A stretch of DNA of 64,000 bases, taken from NCBI RefSeq assembly GCF_003002815.1, contig NZ_PVTF01000009.1, forward strand, positions 186,001 to 250,000, read 5' to 3'. The DNA is from Umezawaea tangerina (lineage in GTDB: Bacteria; Actinomycetota; Actinomycetes; Mycobacteriales; Pseudonocardiaceae). Position 1 is the first letter of the stretch; every line of letters begins with the position of its first letter. Under the pieces are notes generated by a model. That model did not search any database and was not told the origin of the DNA. It worked only from the letters and a program-made list of their open reading frames with translations. Made by a program: the position numbers and the translations under genes. Below are positions 1 through 7,695 of the stretch, piece by piece.

Positions 1-257
1 AGCGCGCCGGCGTAGGCGGCCAGTGAGCGGTTGTAGCGGGTGAGGTGCGGCGCCAACGCCGTGAGCGCCATCGCGACACCTTCCCGTTCCCGGCCGACGC
101 CGGTCAGCGCCAGCGCCAGGAAGGCGCGGACGGCGTCGTCGAGGTCGTCGGGCCGCTGCTCCAGCTTCGCCGTCTCGGCGAGGAAGTCGTCCTCCGCGCG
201 CTCGTCGAGCGAGTCCCACAGCAGCGCGAGCCGCCGCCCCCAGTCGGCCTCGTCCAT
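1..257 (-). CDS. Partial hypothetical protein (N-terminal part)
   Basis: A reading frame starts at an ATG (255-257) on the minus strand and runs open to the window edge, giving about 85 residues beginning MDEADWGRRLALLWDSLDER. It is acidic and alanine/leucine rich, and reads as a run of helices (for example VRAFLALALTGVGRERE) resembling a helical repeat (TPR-like) protein. I do not recognise a family with certainty. It is divergent from the SRPBCC gene, with only about 23 bp between the two starts, so both promoters must overlap. The C-terminal part lies outside the window, so function cannot be called. Confidence 0.6.
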   Translation of the reverse strand, partial: MDEADWGRRLALLWDSLDERAEDDFLAETAKLEQRPDDLDDAVRAFLALALTGVGREREGVAMALTALAPHLTRYNRSLAAYAGA

Positions 258-280
258 GGTCGTGATCCTAAGCTGGTCCC

Positions 281-688
281 ATAGCCACCATCAGCCACAC
301 CTTCGGCGTCCACGCCCACCCCGACCACGTCTGGGAGGGCCTGCGCGACGTCGGCGCCGTGCACGAGCGGCTCATCCCCAGCTACGTCGCGGACACCCGG
401 ATCGACGGCGTCCACCGGTACCTCACGATGGCCGACGGCTGGGTCGTCCACGAGGTGATCGTGGGCATCGACGACGAGACCAAACGGCTCGCCTACGCCG
501 TGGTCGAGGGGTCCCGTCCGGAGCTGGCCCACCACCACGCGTCGTTCCAGGTGTTCGCCGACGGCCCGGACCGCAGCCGGGTCGTGTGGACCACGGACCT
601 GCTGCCGGACGAGCACGCGCCGCAGGTCCGGCTGCGCGTCGAACGCGGCTCCGAGGTCATGGCCCGGGCGCTAGCACGAATTCCCTGA
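281..688 (+). CDS. SRPBCC (polyketide cyclase/START-like) family protein, atypical start
   Basis: The product is about 135 residues of the SRPBCC helix-grip fold, a small ligand-binding family. Family-like features are GLRDVGAVHERLIPSY near the N-terminus and the late strand SRVVWTTDLLPDE. The puzzle is the start. The family-like N-terminus reads ATISHTFGVHAHPDHVWEG from codons at 284 on, but the codon where Met is expected (281-283) is ATA, and an in-frame TAA lies at 269-271. The first legal start is GTG at 359, which would remove the first strand and helix of the fold. I give the full homologous extent. Either translation starts at a non-canonical codon, the gene has lost its start, or a shorter protein is made. 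Confidence 0.65.
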   Translation: MATISHTFGVHAHPDHVWEGLRDVGAVHERLIPSYVADTRIDGVHRYLTMADGWVVHEVIVGIDDETKRLAYAVVEGSRPELAHHHASFQVFADGPDRSRVVWTTDLLPDEHAPQVRLRVERGSEVMARALARIP

Positions 689-798
689 CCGGACCAGGTC
701 CCGCCGCCCGCCGTCCCGCATCGCGGACGTGGCAGCGCTCCGGCCTCCCACCGGGTAACCCTGATGAGGACAGGGAGTTCGGGTGAGAAGAGGACGGC

Positions 799-1962
799 AT
801 GCCAGGCACGTCACCACTGCACCTCGCGGTCGCCCTCGACGGCGCGGGCTGGCACCCCGCGGCGTGGCGCGAGGCCGACGCACGGCCGCGTGAGCTGTTC
901 TCCGGGCGGTACTGGACCGACCTGGTGCTGGAGGCGGAACGCGGGCTGCTGGACTTCGTGACCATCGAGGACTCGCTGGGACCGCAGTCGACCGCGCTGG
1001 ACGGGTTCGACGACCGCGTCGACCAGGTCCGCGGGCGGCTCGACGCGGTGCTCGTCGCCGCACGGGTCGCGCCGAGCACGTCGCGCATCGGGCTGGTGCC
1101 GTCGGCGATCGTGACGCACACCGAGCCGTTCCACCTGTCCAAGGCGGTCGCCACGGTGGACCACGCGAGCAGGGGGCGCGCGGGGTTCAGGCCGGTCATC
1201 TCCGCGCGGGCCAGCGACGCCAAGCACTTCGGCCGCCGGGACGTCCCGGTGCTGGAGCGCCTCGACGACCTGGAGGACCGGCTGCTGCTCGACCTGTTCG
1301 AGGAGGCGGCCGACTACGTCGAGGCCGTCCGGCGGCTGTGGGACAGCTGGGAGGACGACGCGGAGATCAGGGACGCGGCCACCGGGCGGTTCGTGGACCG
1401 GGAGAAGCTGCACCGGATCGACTTCGAGGGCCGCTGGTTCTCCGTGCGCGGACCGTCGATCACGCCGCGGCCGCCGCAGGGGCAGCCGGTCGTGAGCGTG
1501 CTGGCCCACGTCGCCCCCGCCTACGAGCTGGCGGTCCGGGCCGCGGACGTCGTGCACGTCACCCCGTTCGACAGCTCCGACGTGCACCGCATCCTCCGCG
1601 AGGTGCGCGGGGTGCCGCACGTGTTCGGCGAGCTCGTGGTGTTCCTGGACGACCGGCCGGGCGCCGCGGCGTCCCGCAAGGCGCGGCTCGACGAGCTGGC
1701 GGGCGCCGAGTACCGGTCCGACGCCCTCGTCTTCACCGGCACCGCGGGCGAGCTGGCCGACCTGCTGCTGGGCTGGCGGGAGGCCGGCCTGAGCGGGTTC
1801 CGGCTGCGACCGGGCGCCGTGCCGCACGACCTGGAGGCGATCACCCGCGCCCTGGTGCCCGAACTGCAGCGGCGCGGCGCGTTCCGCACCGAGTACGAGG
1901 CCGACACCCTGCGCGGGCTGCTCGGCCTGCCCCGCCCCGTCAACCGCTACGCCCCCGCGTGA
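799..1962 (+). CDS. LLM class flavin-dependent oxidoreductase
   Basis: A 387-residue cytosolic luciferase-like monooxygenase that would use reduced FMN and O2 on an unknown small substrate. The TIM-barrel start LHLAVALDGAGWHP, the early DFVTIEDSLG segment and the C-terminal tail RRGAFRTEYEADTLRGLLGL are typical of the NtaA/SnaA/DszA branch; the tail closely matches that of the next gene. An AGAAGAGGA ribosome site precedes ATG 799. The next gene starts 7 bp after the stop, so the two are probably one operon with the acetyltransferase that follows. Family certain; substrate unknown (sulfonate, sulfone or amine-type compounds are the family's usual range). Confidence 0.88.
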   Translation: MPGTSPLHLAVALDGAGWHPAAWREADARPRELFSGRYWTDLVLEAERGLLDFVTIEDSLGPQSTALDGFDDRVDQVRGRLDAVLVAARVAPSTSRIGLVPSAIVTHTEPFHLSKAVATVDHASRGRAGFRPVISARASDAKHFGRRDVPVLERLDDLEDRLLLDLFEEAADYVEAVRRLWDSWEDDAEIRDAATGRFVDREKLHRIDFEGRWFSVRGPSITPRPPQGQPVVSVLAHVAPAYELAVRAADVVHVTPFDSSDVHRILREVRGVPHVFGELVVFLDDRPGAAASRKARLDELAGAEYRSDALVFTGTAGELADLLLGWREAGLSGFRLRPGAVPHDLEAITRALVPELQRRGAFRTEYEADTLRGLLGLPRPVNRYAPA

Positions 1963-1969
1963 GGACGAG

Positions 1970-3316
1970 ATGACCAAGCCGCGCAAGCAGGTCCACCTGG
2001 CCGTGCACTTCCCCGGCGTGAACAACACGACGGTGTGGAGCGACCCGCGGTCGGGCAGCCACATCGACTTCAGCTCGTTCCGGCACCTCGCGCAGACCGC
2101 CGAGCGCGCCAAGTTCGACTTCCTGTTCCTGGCCGAAGGGCTGCGGCTGCGCGAGTACGCCGGGCAGATCCACGACTTGGACGTGGTGGGCAGGCCGGAC
2201 ACGTTCACCGTGCTGGCGGCGCTCGCCGCGGTGACCGACCGGCTCGGGCTGGCGGGCACGATCAACTCGACGTTCAACGAGCCGTACGAGGTGGCCCGGC
2301 AGTTCGCGTCGCTGGACCACCTGTCCGACGGGCGGGCGGCGTGGAACGTCGTGACGTCGTGGGACGCGTTCACCGGCGAGAACTTCCGGCGCGGCGGGTT
2401 CCTGCCCGCCGATCAGCGCTACGAGCGGGCCGAGCGGTTCATGCGGACGGCCTGGGAGCTGTTCGACTCGTGGCGGCGCGACGCGGTCGTGGCGGACAAG
2501 GAGTCCGGGCGGTTCCTCGACGACCCGGCCGCGGGGACCTTCGCGCACCAGGACGCGCACTTCGACATCGCGGGCCGGTTCGGCGTGCCGCGCAGCCCGC
2601 AGGGCCGTCCGGTGATCTTCCAGGCGGGCGACTCCGACGGCGGCCGCGAGTTCGCCGCCGCGACGGCGGACGCCATCTTCAGCAGGCACAGCGAACTGGA
2701 GGCGGGCAAGGCGTTCTACGCCGACGTCAAGGGAAGGCTCGCCAAGTACGGCCGCACCCCGGACCAGCTGCTGGTGCTGCCCGCGTCGACGTTCGTGCTG
2801 GGCGACACCGACGCCGAGGCGCAGGACATCGCGGCGGAGGTGCGCAGGCAGCAGGTCAGCGGCCCGACCGCGATCCGGCACCTGGAGGAGGTGTGGAACC
2901 GCGACCTGACCGGATACGACCCGGACGGCCCGCTGCCCGACGTCGACCCGATCGCGGGCGAGAACACCGTGGTGAAGGGCCGGGCCAGCGTCCGGCAGCA
3001 CCGGGACCCGTTCGCCGTGGCCAAGCAGTGGCGTGAACTCGCGGAGGCGAAGGGACTGTCCATCCGGGACCTGGTCATCCACGTGTCCGGCAAGCAGACC
3101 TACATCGGGTCGCCGGAGACCGTCGCCGAGGCGATCGACCACTCCGTCCAGGAGGACGCCAGCGACGGCGCGATCCTCGTCCCGCACATCACCCCCGGTG
3201 GCCTGGACGAGTTCGCGGACCGGGTGGTGCCGCTGCTGCAGGAGCGGGGCGTGTTCCGCACCGAGTACGAGGGCACGACGCTGCGTTCGCACCTCGGTCT
3301 GGCAGACCTGCCGTGA
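1970..3316 (+). CDS. NtaA/SnaA/DszA-family FMN-dependent monooxygenase
   Basis: A 448-residue flavin-dependent monooxygenase, the usual length of the nitrilotriacetate monooxygenase component A / DszA group. It begins KQVHLAVHFPGVNNTTVWSD and has the family segments FDFLFLAEGLRLREY, SDGRAAWNVVTSWD and GRPVIFQAGDSDGGREFAA (flavin-phosphate region). The tail RGVFRTEYEGTTLRSHLGL matches the upstream paralog. It would need a separate flavin reductase, and none is adjacent. Its last codons overlap the next start (GTGA at 3313), so it is translationally coupled to the acetyltransferase. Substrate not determinable. Confidence 0.88.
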   Translation: MTKPRKQVHLAVHFPGVNNTTVWSDPRSGSHIDFSSFRHLAQTAERAKFDFLFLAEGLRLREYAGQIHDLDVVGRPDTFTVLAALAAVTDRLGLAGTINSTFNEPYEVARQFASLDHLSDGRAAWNVVTSWDAFTGENFRRGGFLPADQRYERAERFMRTAWELFDSWRRDAVVADKESGRFLDDPAAGTFAHQDAHFDIAGRFGVPRSPQGRPVIFQAGDSDGGREFAAATADAIFSRHSELEAGKAFYADVKGRLAKYGRTPDQLLVLPASTFVLGDTDAEAQDIAAEVRRQQVSGPTAIRHLEEVWNRDLTGYDPDGPLPDVDPIAGENTVVKGRASVRQHRDPFAVAKQWRELAEAKGLSIRDLVIHVSGKQTYIGSPETVAEAIDHSVQEDASDGAILVPHITPGGLDEFADRVVPLLQERGVFRTEYEGTTLRSHLGLADLP

Positions 3317-3981
3317 CGGCGCGACCGCCCGCGGACCCCGTCCTGGCCTCGCTGACCACGACGCACGCGCACCTGGCCGAGTCCAAGGGGCGGGCCTACC
3401 GCTTCCAGCCGGAGGTCGCGGGGTTCACGGCCGTGGCGGGCCCTCGTGACGCCGAGGCGTGGTCCGACCTGGCCGACCTCGTCGGACCGGGCCAGGAGGT
3501 GTCGATCGCCGACCCTCCCGCCGACTGGGAGGTGCTGTTCTCGGCCACCGGGGTGCAGATGGTGGCCGTGGCGCTGGAGACGGCCCCGTTCCCCCAGGCC
3601 CGCGAGCTGGGCCCGGCCGACGTGCCCGCGATGCTCGACCTGGTCGCCCGCACCGAACCCGGCCCGCTGCGGCCGCGCACCATCGAGCTGGGCACCTACC
3701 TCGGCGTCTTCGAGGACGGGGCGCTCGTCGCGATGGCGGGTGAACGCCTCCGGCCGCCGGGGTGGACCGAGATCAGCGCCGTCTGCACCGACCCCGCGTT
3801 CCGCGGTCGCGGCCTGGCCAGCGCACTGGTCAGGGCCGTGGCGCACGGCGTCGTGGCACGGGGCGACCGGCCGTTCCTGCACGCGACGTCCACCAACACG
3901 CCCGCCATCAGGCTGTACACGGCGATGGGGTTCGAGCTGGTGGCGCGCCGCAACTTCAGCGTGGCGCGCACACCGGCGTAG
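3313..3981 (+). CDS. GNAT family N-acetyltransferase
   Basis: A 222-residue acetyl-CoA-dependent N-acyltransferase. The acetyl-CoA-binding loop motif is visible as FRGRGLASALVRAVAHG, preceded by the strand TEISAVCTDPA and followed by LHATSTNTPAIRLYTAMGF, the standard C-terminal half of FR47-like GNAT proteins. The N-terminal ~100 residues are less conserved, as usual in this subgroup. The GTG start overlaps the stop of the upstream monooxygenase by 4 bp, so it is the last gene of a three-gene operon. It may acetylate a substrate or product of the two monooxygenases; this is inference from position only. Confidence 0.88.
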   Translation: MTARPPADPVLASLTTTHAHLAESKGRAYRFQPEVAGFTAVAGPRDAEAWSDLADLVGPGQEVSIADPPADWEVLFSATGVQMVAVALETAPFPQARELGPADVPAMLDLVARTEPGPLRPRTIELGTYLGVFEDGALVAMAGERLRPPGWTEISAVCTDPAFRGRGLASALVRAVAHGVVARGDRPFLHATSTNTPAIRLYTAMGFELVARRNFSVARTPA

Positions 3982-4007
3982 GGGGCGGGTCGTGGTAAGC
4001 AACGGGC

Positions 4008-4745
4008 ATGCGTGTTCTTGTGCCCTTGCCGGACCGGGACTTCGACGTGACGGAGGTGGCGGTGCCGTGGCGGATGCTGCGGGACGCGGGCCACAAGGTC
4101 GTGTTCGCCACCGAGGAGGGTGGTCGTCCGGAGGCTGATCCGCTGCTGCTGACCGGTGTCCTGTTCGGGCAGCTGGGCGCCGATCCCGAGCCGAAGGCGT
4201 TCTACCGCGAGCTGCTGGCCGACGAGGCCTACCAGAAGCCGTTGACGTGGGCCGACGTGGAGCCCGCGGACTACGACGGACTGGTGCTGCCGGGCGGGCA
4301 CGCGCCGGGGATGCGGCAGTACCTGGGCAGCGAGGTGCTGCGGGACAAGGTGGCGCGGTTCTGGGCGCTCGACCGGCCGGTGGGGGCGATCTGCCACGGT
4401 GTCCTCGTCCTGGCCCGCGCGCTCGACCCGGCGACGGGGGCGTCGGTGATCGCCGGGCGGCGGACGACGTGCCTGCCGAAGTACATGGAGCGCGGCGCGT
4501 ACTTCCTCACGGCGTGGCGCCGGGGCCGGTACTACCGCACGTATCCGGCGTACGTGCAGGACGAGGTGGTCGCGGCGCTCCGCGACCCCGACCAGTTCCA
4601 GCGCGGTCCGACGGAGCTGTCCCGCCGTGGCACCGCGACCGATGACGGGCCCGCGTTCGTCGTGCGGGACGGCAACTACGTGTCCGCGCGGTGGCCGGGT
4701 GACGCGTACCTGTTCGCCAGGCGGTTCCTCGAGCTCTTGGGCTAG
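4008..4745 (+). CDS. DJ-1/PfpI family protein (type 1 glutamine amidotransferase-like)
   Basis: A 245-residue DJ-1/PfpI-fold protein. The glycine-rich loop GLVLPGGHAPGMRQYLGS and the nucleophile elbow AICHGVLVLAR (Cys near residue 129) are clear. Members act as glyoxalases, chaperones, proteases or amidases, and the sequence does not distinguish these. It has its own leader 26 bp after the acetyltransferase stop and may be co-transcribed with it. The C-terminal third (YYRTYPAYVQDEV, then WPGDAYLFARRFLELLG) is typical of the actinobacterial homologs. Confidence 0.85.
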   Translation: MRVLVPLPDRDFDVTEVAVPWRMLRDAGHKVVFATEEGGRPEADPLLLTGVLFGQLGADPEPKAFYRELLADEAYQKPLTWADVEPADYDGLVLPGGHAPGMRQYLGSEVLRDKVARFWALDRPVGAICHGVLVLARALDPATGASVIAGRRTTCLPKYMERGAYFLTAWRRGRYYRTYPAYVQDEVVAALRDPDQFQRGPTELSRRGTATDDGPAFVVRDGNYVSARWPGDAYLFARRFLELLG

Positions 4746-4750
4746 TACTC

Positions 4751-4764
4751 CACTCGATCGAGTG
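4751..4764. promoter_or_regulatory. 14-bp perfect palindrome
   Basis: CACTCGATCGAGTG is a perfect dyad with no spacer, between the stop of the DJ-1/PfpI gene and the start of the following membrane protein (4830). It is short for a terminator and has no T-run, so an operator is as likely. No regulator can be assigned. Confidence 0.35.
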
Positions 4765-4829
4765 AATGCAGGGCCTTCAGGTCGGGAAAGCGGCCATTTT
4801 TGTCGGTGCCCGTCCGCAGGATCAGCGGC

Positions 4830-5480
4830 ATGTTCAAACGCAGGATCGGTGGAGCGGGTGGCGGTTCCGACAAGGGCGGCGGTGGTTTCGCCCTGGTCGG
4901 CATCGTCGTGGTGGCGTTCGGCGCTCTCGGCGCCACGGGTGGGGTGGTCGGCACCGGCGGGGTGGCCGGTACCTCGGTGGGCGAGAGCGTCACCGTGCGC
5001 AAAGCGGACGCGAAGAAGTCCGCTCGGAGCGGTGACTCCGAGGCGGCCTGGCGTCGGATGGGCATGCGCGAGGCCAAGAAGGTGTCGCGGAAGGACGCGG
5101 AGTGCGTCGCCGCTTCGCACGACCAGGTCCAGGAGTTCTTCCTGCGCACGCCCTGCACGTCGCTGGACCGGATGGTGCTGGCCCTCGACGACGGCGCGGG
5201 CAACAGCGCGGTCGTCTCCGTGGTGTGGGTGGGTTTCCGCGGCAGCACCGACGTGTCCCGGTTCAAGTCCGTCGTGGACCGGCACGGCAGCGGCGACGTC
5301 TACCCGCTCGGCACGGCTCTGCTGGAGATGGCCGACATCCACTTCACCGGGCTCAACTACGACTCCGAGCCCAACGGGAAGAGCATCGCGATCGCCGAGA
5401 CCGAGACGGCCCGCGGCAGTCTCGACCCCGAGCTGCTCGACGCCTTAGCCGAGGTCGCCTCGCGGTTCCCCAGCCCCTGA
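4830..5480 (+). CDS. Hypothetical single-pass membrane protein (paralog A)
   Basis: A 216-residue protein of unknown family. The N-terminus is basic and glycine rich (MFKRRIGGAGGGSDKGGGGF), followed by a hydrophobic segment at about residues 20-44, a charged linker, and a domain with CVAASHDQVQEFFLRTPC and WVGFRGSTDVSRFKSVVD, ending in an acidic tail. The two Cys of the central domain could form a disulfide if it is exported. The degenerate gene at 6567-7090 on the other strand is a clear relative: both share GFR...TD...F...DR.GSGD..PLG.ALL and HFTGL.Y. The pair encloses a pentapeptide-repeat membrane protein, suggesting a shared role. ATG 4830 is chosen because it gives a compact N-terminus before the membrane segment. 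Confidence 0.7.
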   Translation: MFKRRIGGAGGGSDKGGGGFALVGIVVVAFGALGATGGVVGTGGVAGTSVGESVTVRKADAKKSARSGDSEAAWRRMGMREAKKVSRKDAECVAASHDQVQEFFLRTPCTSLDRMVLALDDGAGNSAVVSVVWVGFRGSTDVSRFKSVVDRHGSGDVYPLGTALLEMADIHFTGLNYDSEPNGKSIAIAETETARGSLDPELLDALAEVASRFPSP

Positions 5481-5493
5481 CCGGGTCGCGCGG

Positions 5494-6483
5494 TCAGGGA
5501 ACCGGGAGAGCGAGGCGGCCGGTGTCGAAGGCGGTCGGCCAGGTGGTGGTGTCGTCGGCGAGCGCCCCGGCGAACGTCGTGTCCTCGACGCGAGCGCCGG
5601 TGAGGTCGGCGCCGCGCAGGTCGGCTCCGGTGAGGTCGGCGTGGCTGAGGTCCGCGTCGCGCAGGACGGCGTCGCGCAGGACCGCACCTCCGAGGTAGGC
5701 GGAGGTGAGGGTGGCGCCGGTCAGCACGGCGGTCTCGAGGTTCGCCAGGCGCAGGTCGGTCGACTTCAGGTCGCTGCGGTCCAACCGTGTTCCGGGTAGC
5801 CAGGCGCGGGCGAGGTTGGCGTAGCGGAGCTGGGTGTCCGTCAGCCTGCCGTTGTGGATCTGCACGCTCCGCAGGTCCACGCGGGAGAGGTAGAGGCGGG
5901 GCGAGCCCGGTGTGGACGGGCGGCGGGCGAGGATGCCCATCGCCGCCTGGATGTCCGGGGTCCGGATCTGCAACCACGGGAGGTGCATGTCGACTTCGGC
6001 GCTCGGGTGCACCGGGCCGTCCGGACCGCCCACGGTCCACCGGCTGTGGTTGCGGACGAACGCGGCGAGGAGGAACTGGACCGAGTCGCGGTCGGCGGAG
6101 GAGTTGCGGGCGACGCGTTCGAGCGCGTAGACGCCGCCGATGCGGACGTCGACGTTGTCGCTGCCCAGCTGCTCCACCGCACGGGTGAAGCGTTCGGTGA
6201 TCTGCCCTTCGCGGTTGACCTGCACCTGCCGCCAGGTCGCCGCCGCACCACCGATCACCAGCAGACCGGCGGTCAACTGCAACAGCGCGGACCGGACGCT
6301 GTTCTGCAGCTGGCCCTGCGCCTGCTGGAGCTGGATCCGCGCACCCGCGTCGGACACCGCGTGCAGGTCGGCCTCCGGCAGCGCCGGGTACAGCAACGAG
6401 GGGAGCACCGTCAGGGAACCGACCACGAAGGCCAGGAGGCCGAGAACGCCCACCGCCGCGAGCAACACCGTTCGACGCGTCAC
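5494..6483 (-). CDS. Pentapeptide repeat-containing membrane protein
   Basis: A 329-residue protein with two N-terminal membrane segments (about residues 5-29 and 67-86) followed by a cytosolic part. The linker ITERFTRAVEQLGSDNVDVR and GVYALERVARNSSADRD is characteristic of actinobacterial membrane-anchored pentapeptide proteins. From about residue 190 to 310 come A(D/N)LXX-type repeats (for example DLSHADLTGADLRGADLTGA), which fold as a right-handed quadrilateral helix. No enzymatic residues are expected; such proteins are thought to act as scaffolds or binding surfaces. It converges on paralog A, with 13 bp between the two stops. Confidence 0.85.
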   Translation of the reverse strand: MTRRTVLLAAVGVLGLLAFVVGSLTVLPSLLYPALPEADLHAVSDAGARIQLQQAQGQLQNSVRSALLQLTAGLLVIGGAAATWRQVQVNREGQITERFTRAVEQLGSDNVDVRIGGVYALERVARNSSADRDSVQFLLAAFVRNHSRWTVGGPDGPVHPSAEVDMHLPWLQIRTPDIQAAMGILARRPSTPGSPRLYLSRVDLRSVQIHNGRLTDTQLRYANLARAWLPGTRLDRSDLKSTDLRLANLETAVLTGATLTSAYLGGAVLRDAVLRDADLSHADLTGADLRGADLTGARVEDTTFAGALADDTTTWPTAFDTGRLALPVP

Positions 6484-6566
6484 GGATGCGGATCATCCTC
6501 CCGTGCCCGGTCGGGGCGGAACGCTTTCGGGGAGGTGAGCCGATCGTCACGGTCCGGGTGACCGGA

Positions 6567-7090
6567 TCAGAGTGGAGGGAGGCGGGCCTCGACCTCGGCG
6601 AGGCCGTCGGGGGTGTCGGGGCTGTCGGGGTCCACGAAGCCGGTGGCCGTCTCGGCCTCCGCAACGGTGAGCGAGGTGCTGTTGGCGTCCGTGCCGTTGG
6701 TGTCTGTGCCGTTGGTGTCTGTGCCGTTGGTGTCTGTGCCGTTGGTGTCTGTGCCGTTGGTGTCTGTGCCGTTGGTGTCTGTGCCGTAGTCGAGGCCGGT
6801 GAAGTGGGTGTCGCCGAGCCCGAGCAGCGCACTGCCCAACGGGTGGAGGTCGCCGCTTCCGGGGCGGTCGATCAGGGTCGTGAAGTCCTGCCTGTCGGAG
6901 GTGGTGCGGAACCCGGTCCAGGCCACGGAGGTGCTGGCGCCTTCCGCAGCCAGCAGTCCTTCTGCGCCTCCGCTGATGGCGAACAGGCTGACGACCAGGA
7001 CACCGGCGGCCGGCGTGGGCCCGCTCTTGCGGTGGTCGGTGAACTTGCCCGCCAGGCAGGTCAGCCGGATCGGAGGGAGAAGGGTCTCAT
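6567..7090 (-). pseudogene. Degenerate paralog B of the 4830-5480 membrane protein
   Basis: The frame ending in TGA at 6567 contains a membrane segment (AAGVLVVSLFAISGG) and a C-terminal domain homologous to paralog A (VAWTGFR, DRPGSGDLHPLGSALL, DTHFTGLDYG). The roughly 70-residue middle region of paralog A, including its two Cys, is missing. I see no in-frame ATG, GTG or TTG between the end of the upstream Lrp gene and the membrane segment. The ATG that overlaps the Lrp stop (7088-7090, ATGA) enters a different frame that stops after nine codons. A frameshift near the start is therefore likely. A six-copy TDTNG insertion sits in the loop that reads DSEPNG in paralog A. Start and status are uncertain; it could still be made by coupled or in-Lrp initiation. 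Confidence 0.5.
6676..6789 (-). repeat. 15-bp tandem repeat encoding Gly-Thr-Asp-Thr-Asn
   Basis: Six perfect copies of gtgccgttggtgtct (6691-6780) are flanked by one diverged copy (6676-6690) and a 9-base partial copy (6781-6789). On the minus strand each unit encodes five residues of the repeat (GTDTN)n, so copy-number change keeps frame. The array lies inside the coding frame of paralog B. Confidence 0.95.
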
Positions 7091-7569
7091 CTGCGGCGGC
7101 GGGCCGGGGTGGCGGGTTCGATGACAGGGCTGCGGATGTGTTCGTAGACGACGCTGGTGCGGACGTCCGCGACCTCGGGGCGTTGGGTGAGGCGGTCGAT
7201 GACGAAGGCGTAGAGGAACTTGTTGTCCGGGACGGCGACGTGGATGAGGAAGTCCTCGCCACCGGACACGACGAACACGCCGACGGTCTCGGGCAGCCGG
7301 GAGGCCCATTCGCGGAAGGCCTCGATGTTCGCGCGGGACGGTGGGCGGATGCGGACGGCGATCAGCGCCTGGACGGGGCGGCCGACCTCCTCCAGGTCGA
7401 GGTCGACGAGGAAGCCGCGGATGACGCCGCGCTCGCGGAGCGAGCGGACGCGCTCCAGCGAGGTGGACGGGGAGACCCCGGTGGCGGCGGCGAGCTCGCG
7501 GTTGGTGCGCCGTGCGTCGCGCTGCAGTTCCCGCAGTAGTGCCTGATCTAGTTCGTCCAACTCGGCCAT
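7087..7569 (-). CDS. Lrp/AsnC family transcriptional regulator
   Basis: A 160-residue regulator. The N-terminal helix-turn-helix is LDQALLRELQRDARRTNREL and AAATGVSPSTSLERVRSLRE (about residues 5-45). The C-terminal RAM effector domain includes VQALIAVRIRPPS and VGVFVVSGGEDFLIHVAVPD. Members bind amino acids or related small molecules and act as octameric repressors or activators. It is divergent from the DUF2000 gene with about 125 bp between starts containing several dyads, which makes that gene its likely target. Its stop overlaps an ATG (ATGA) belonging to the degenerate paralog B region. Confidence 0.92.
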   Translation of the reverse strand: MAELDELDQALLRELQRDARRTNRELAAATGVSPSTSLERVRSLRERGVIRGFLVDLDLEEVGRPVQALIAVRIRPPSRANIEAFREWASRLPETVGVFVVSGGEDFLIHVAVPDNKFLYAFVIDRLTQRPEVADVRTSVVYEHIRSPVIEPATPARRRR

Positions 7570-7591
7570 CGGGGCCTCCTTGCCGAATTAA

Positions 7592-7680
7592 GTTCGACGT
7601 GGATGGAAACAGCGGGATGTTGACCCTAACATCGGCCACATCGATATCCCTTCTGCGGAGATGTCCGCACATCGTCGAAC
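7592..7680. promoter_or_regulatory. Divergent Lrp/DUF2000 operator region with three dyads
   Basis: The gap between the Lrp and DUF2000 starts contains GATGTT-gaccct-AACATC (7616-7633), TGCGGA-gatg-TCCGCA (7654-7669) and a wider pair GTTCGACG (7592-7599) / CGTCGAAC (7673-7680). All arms are perfect. Lrp/AsnC proteins bind multiple phased sites, so the layout suits autoregulation and control of the DUF2000 gene. Confidence 0.5.
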
Positions 7681-7695
7681 GAATGAGGAGTTTCA

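Noticed and set aside
6486-7124. Plus-strand frame with a repeated Val-Cys-Ala-Val-Gly sequence
   Set aside because: It is the reverse reading of the 15-bp tandem repeat. The minus-strand reading has homology to paralog A outside the repeat, whereas this one has none.
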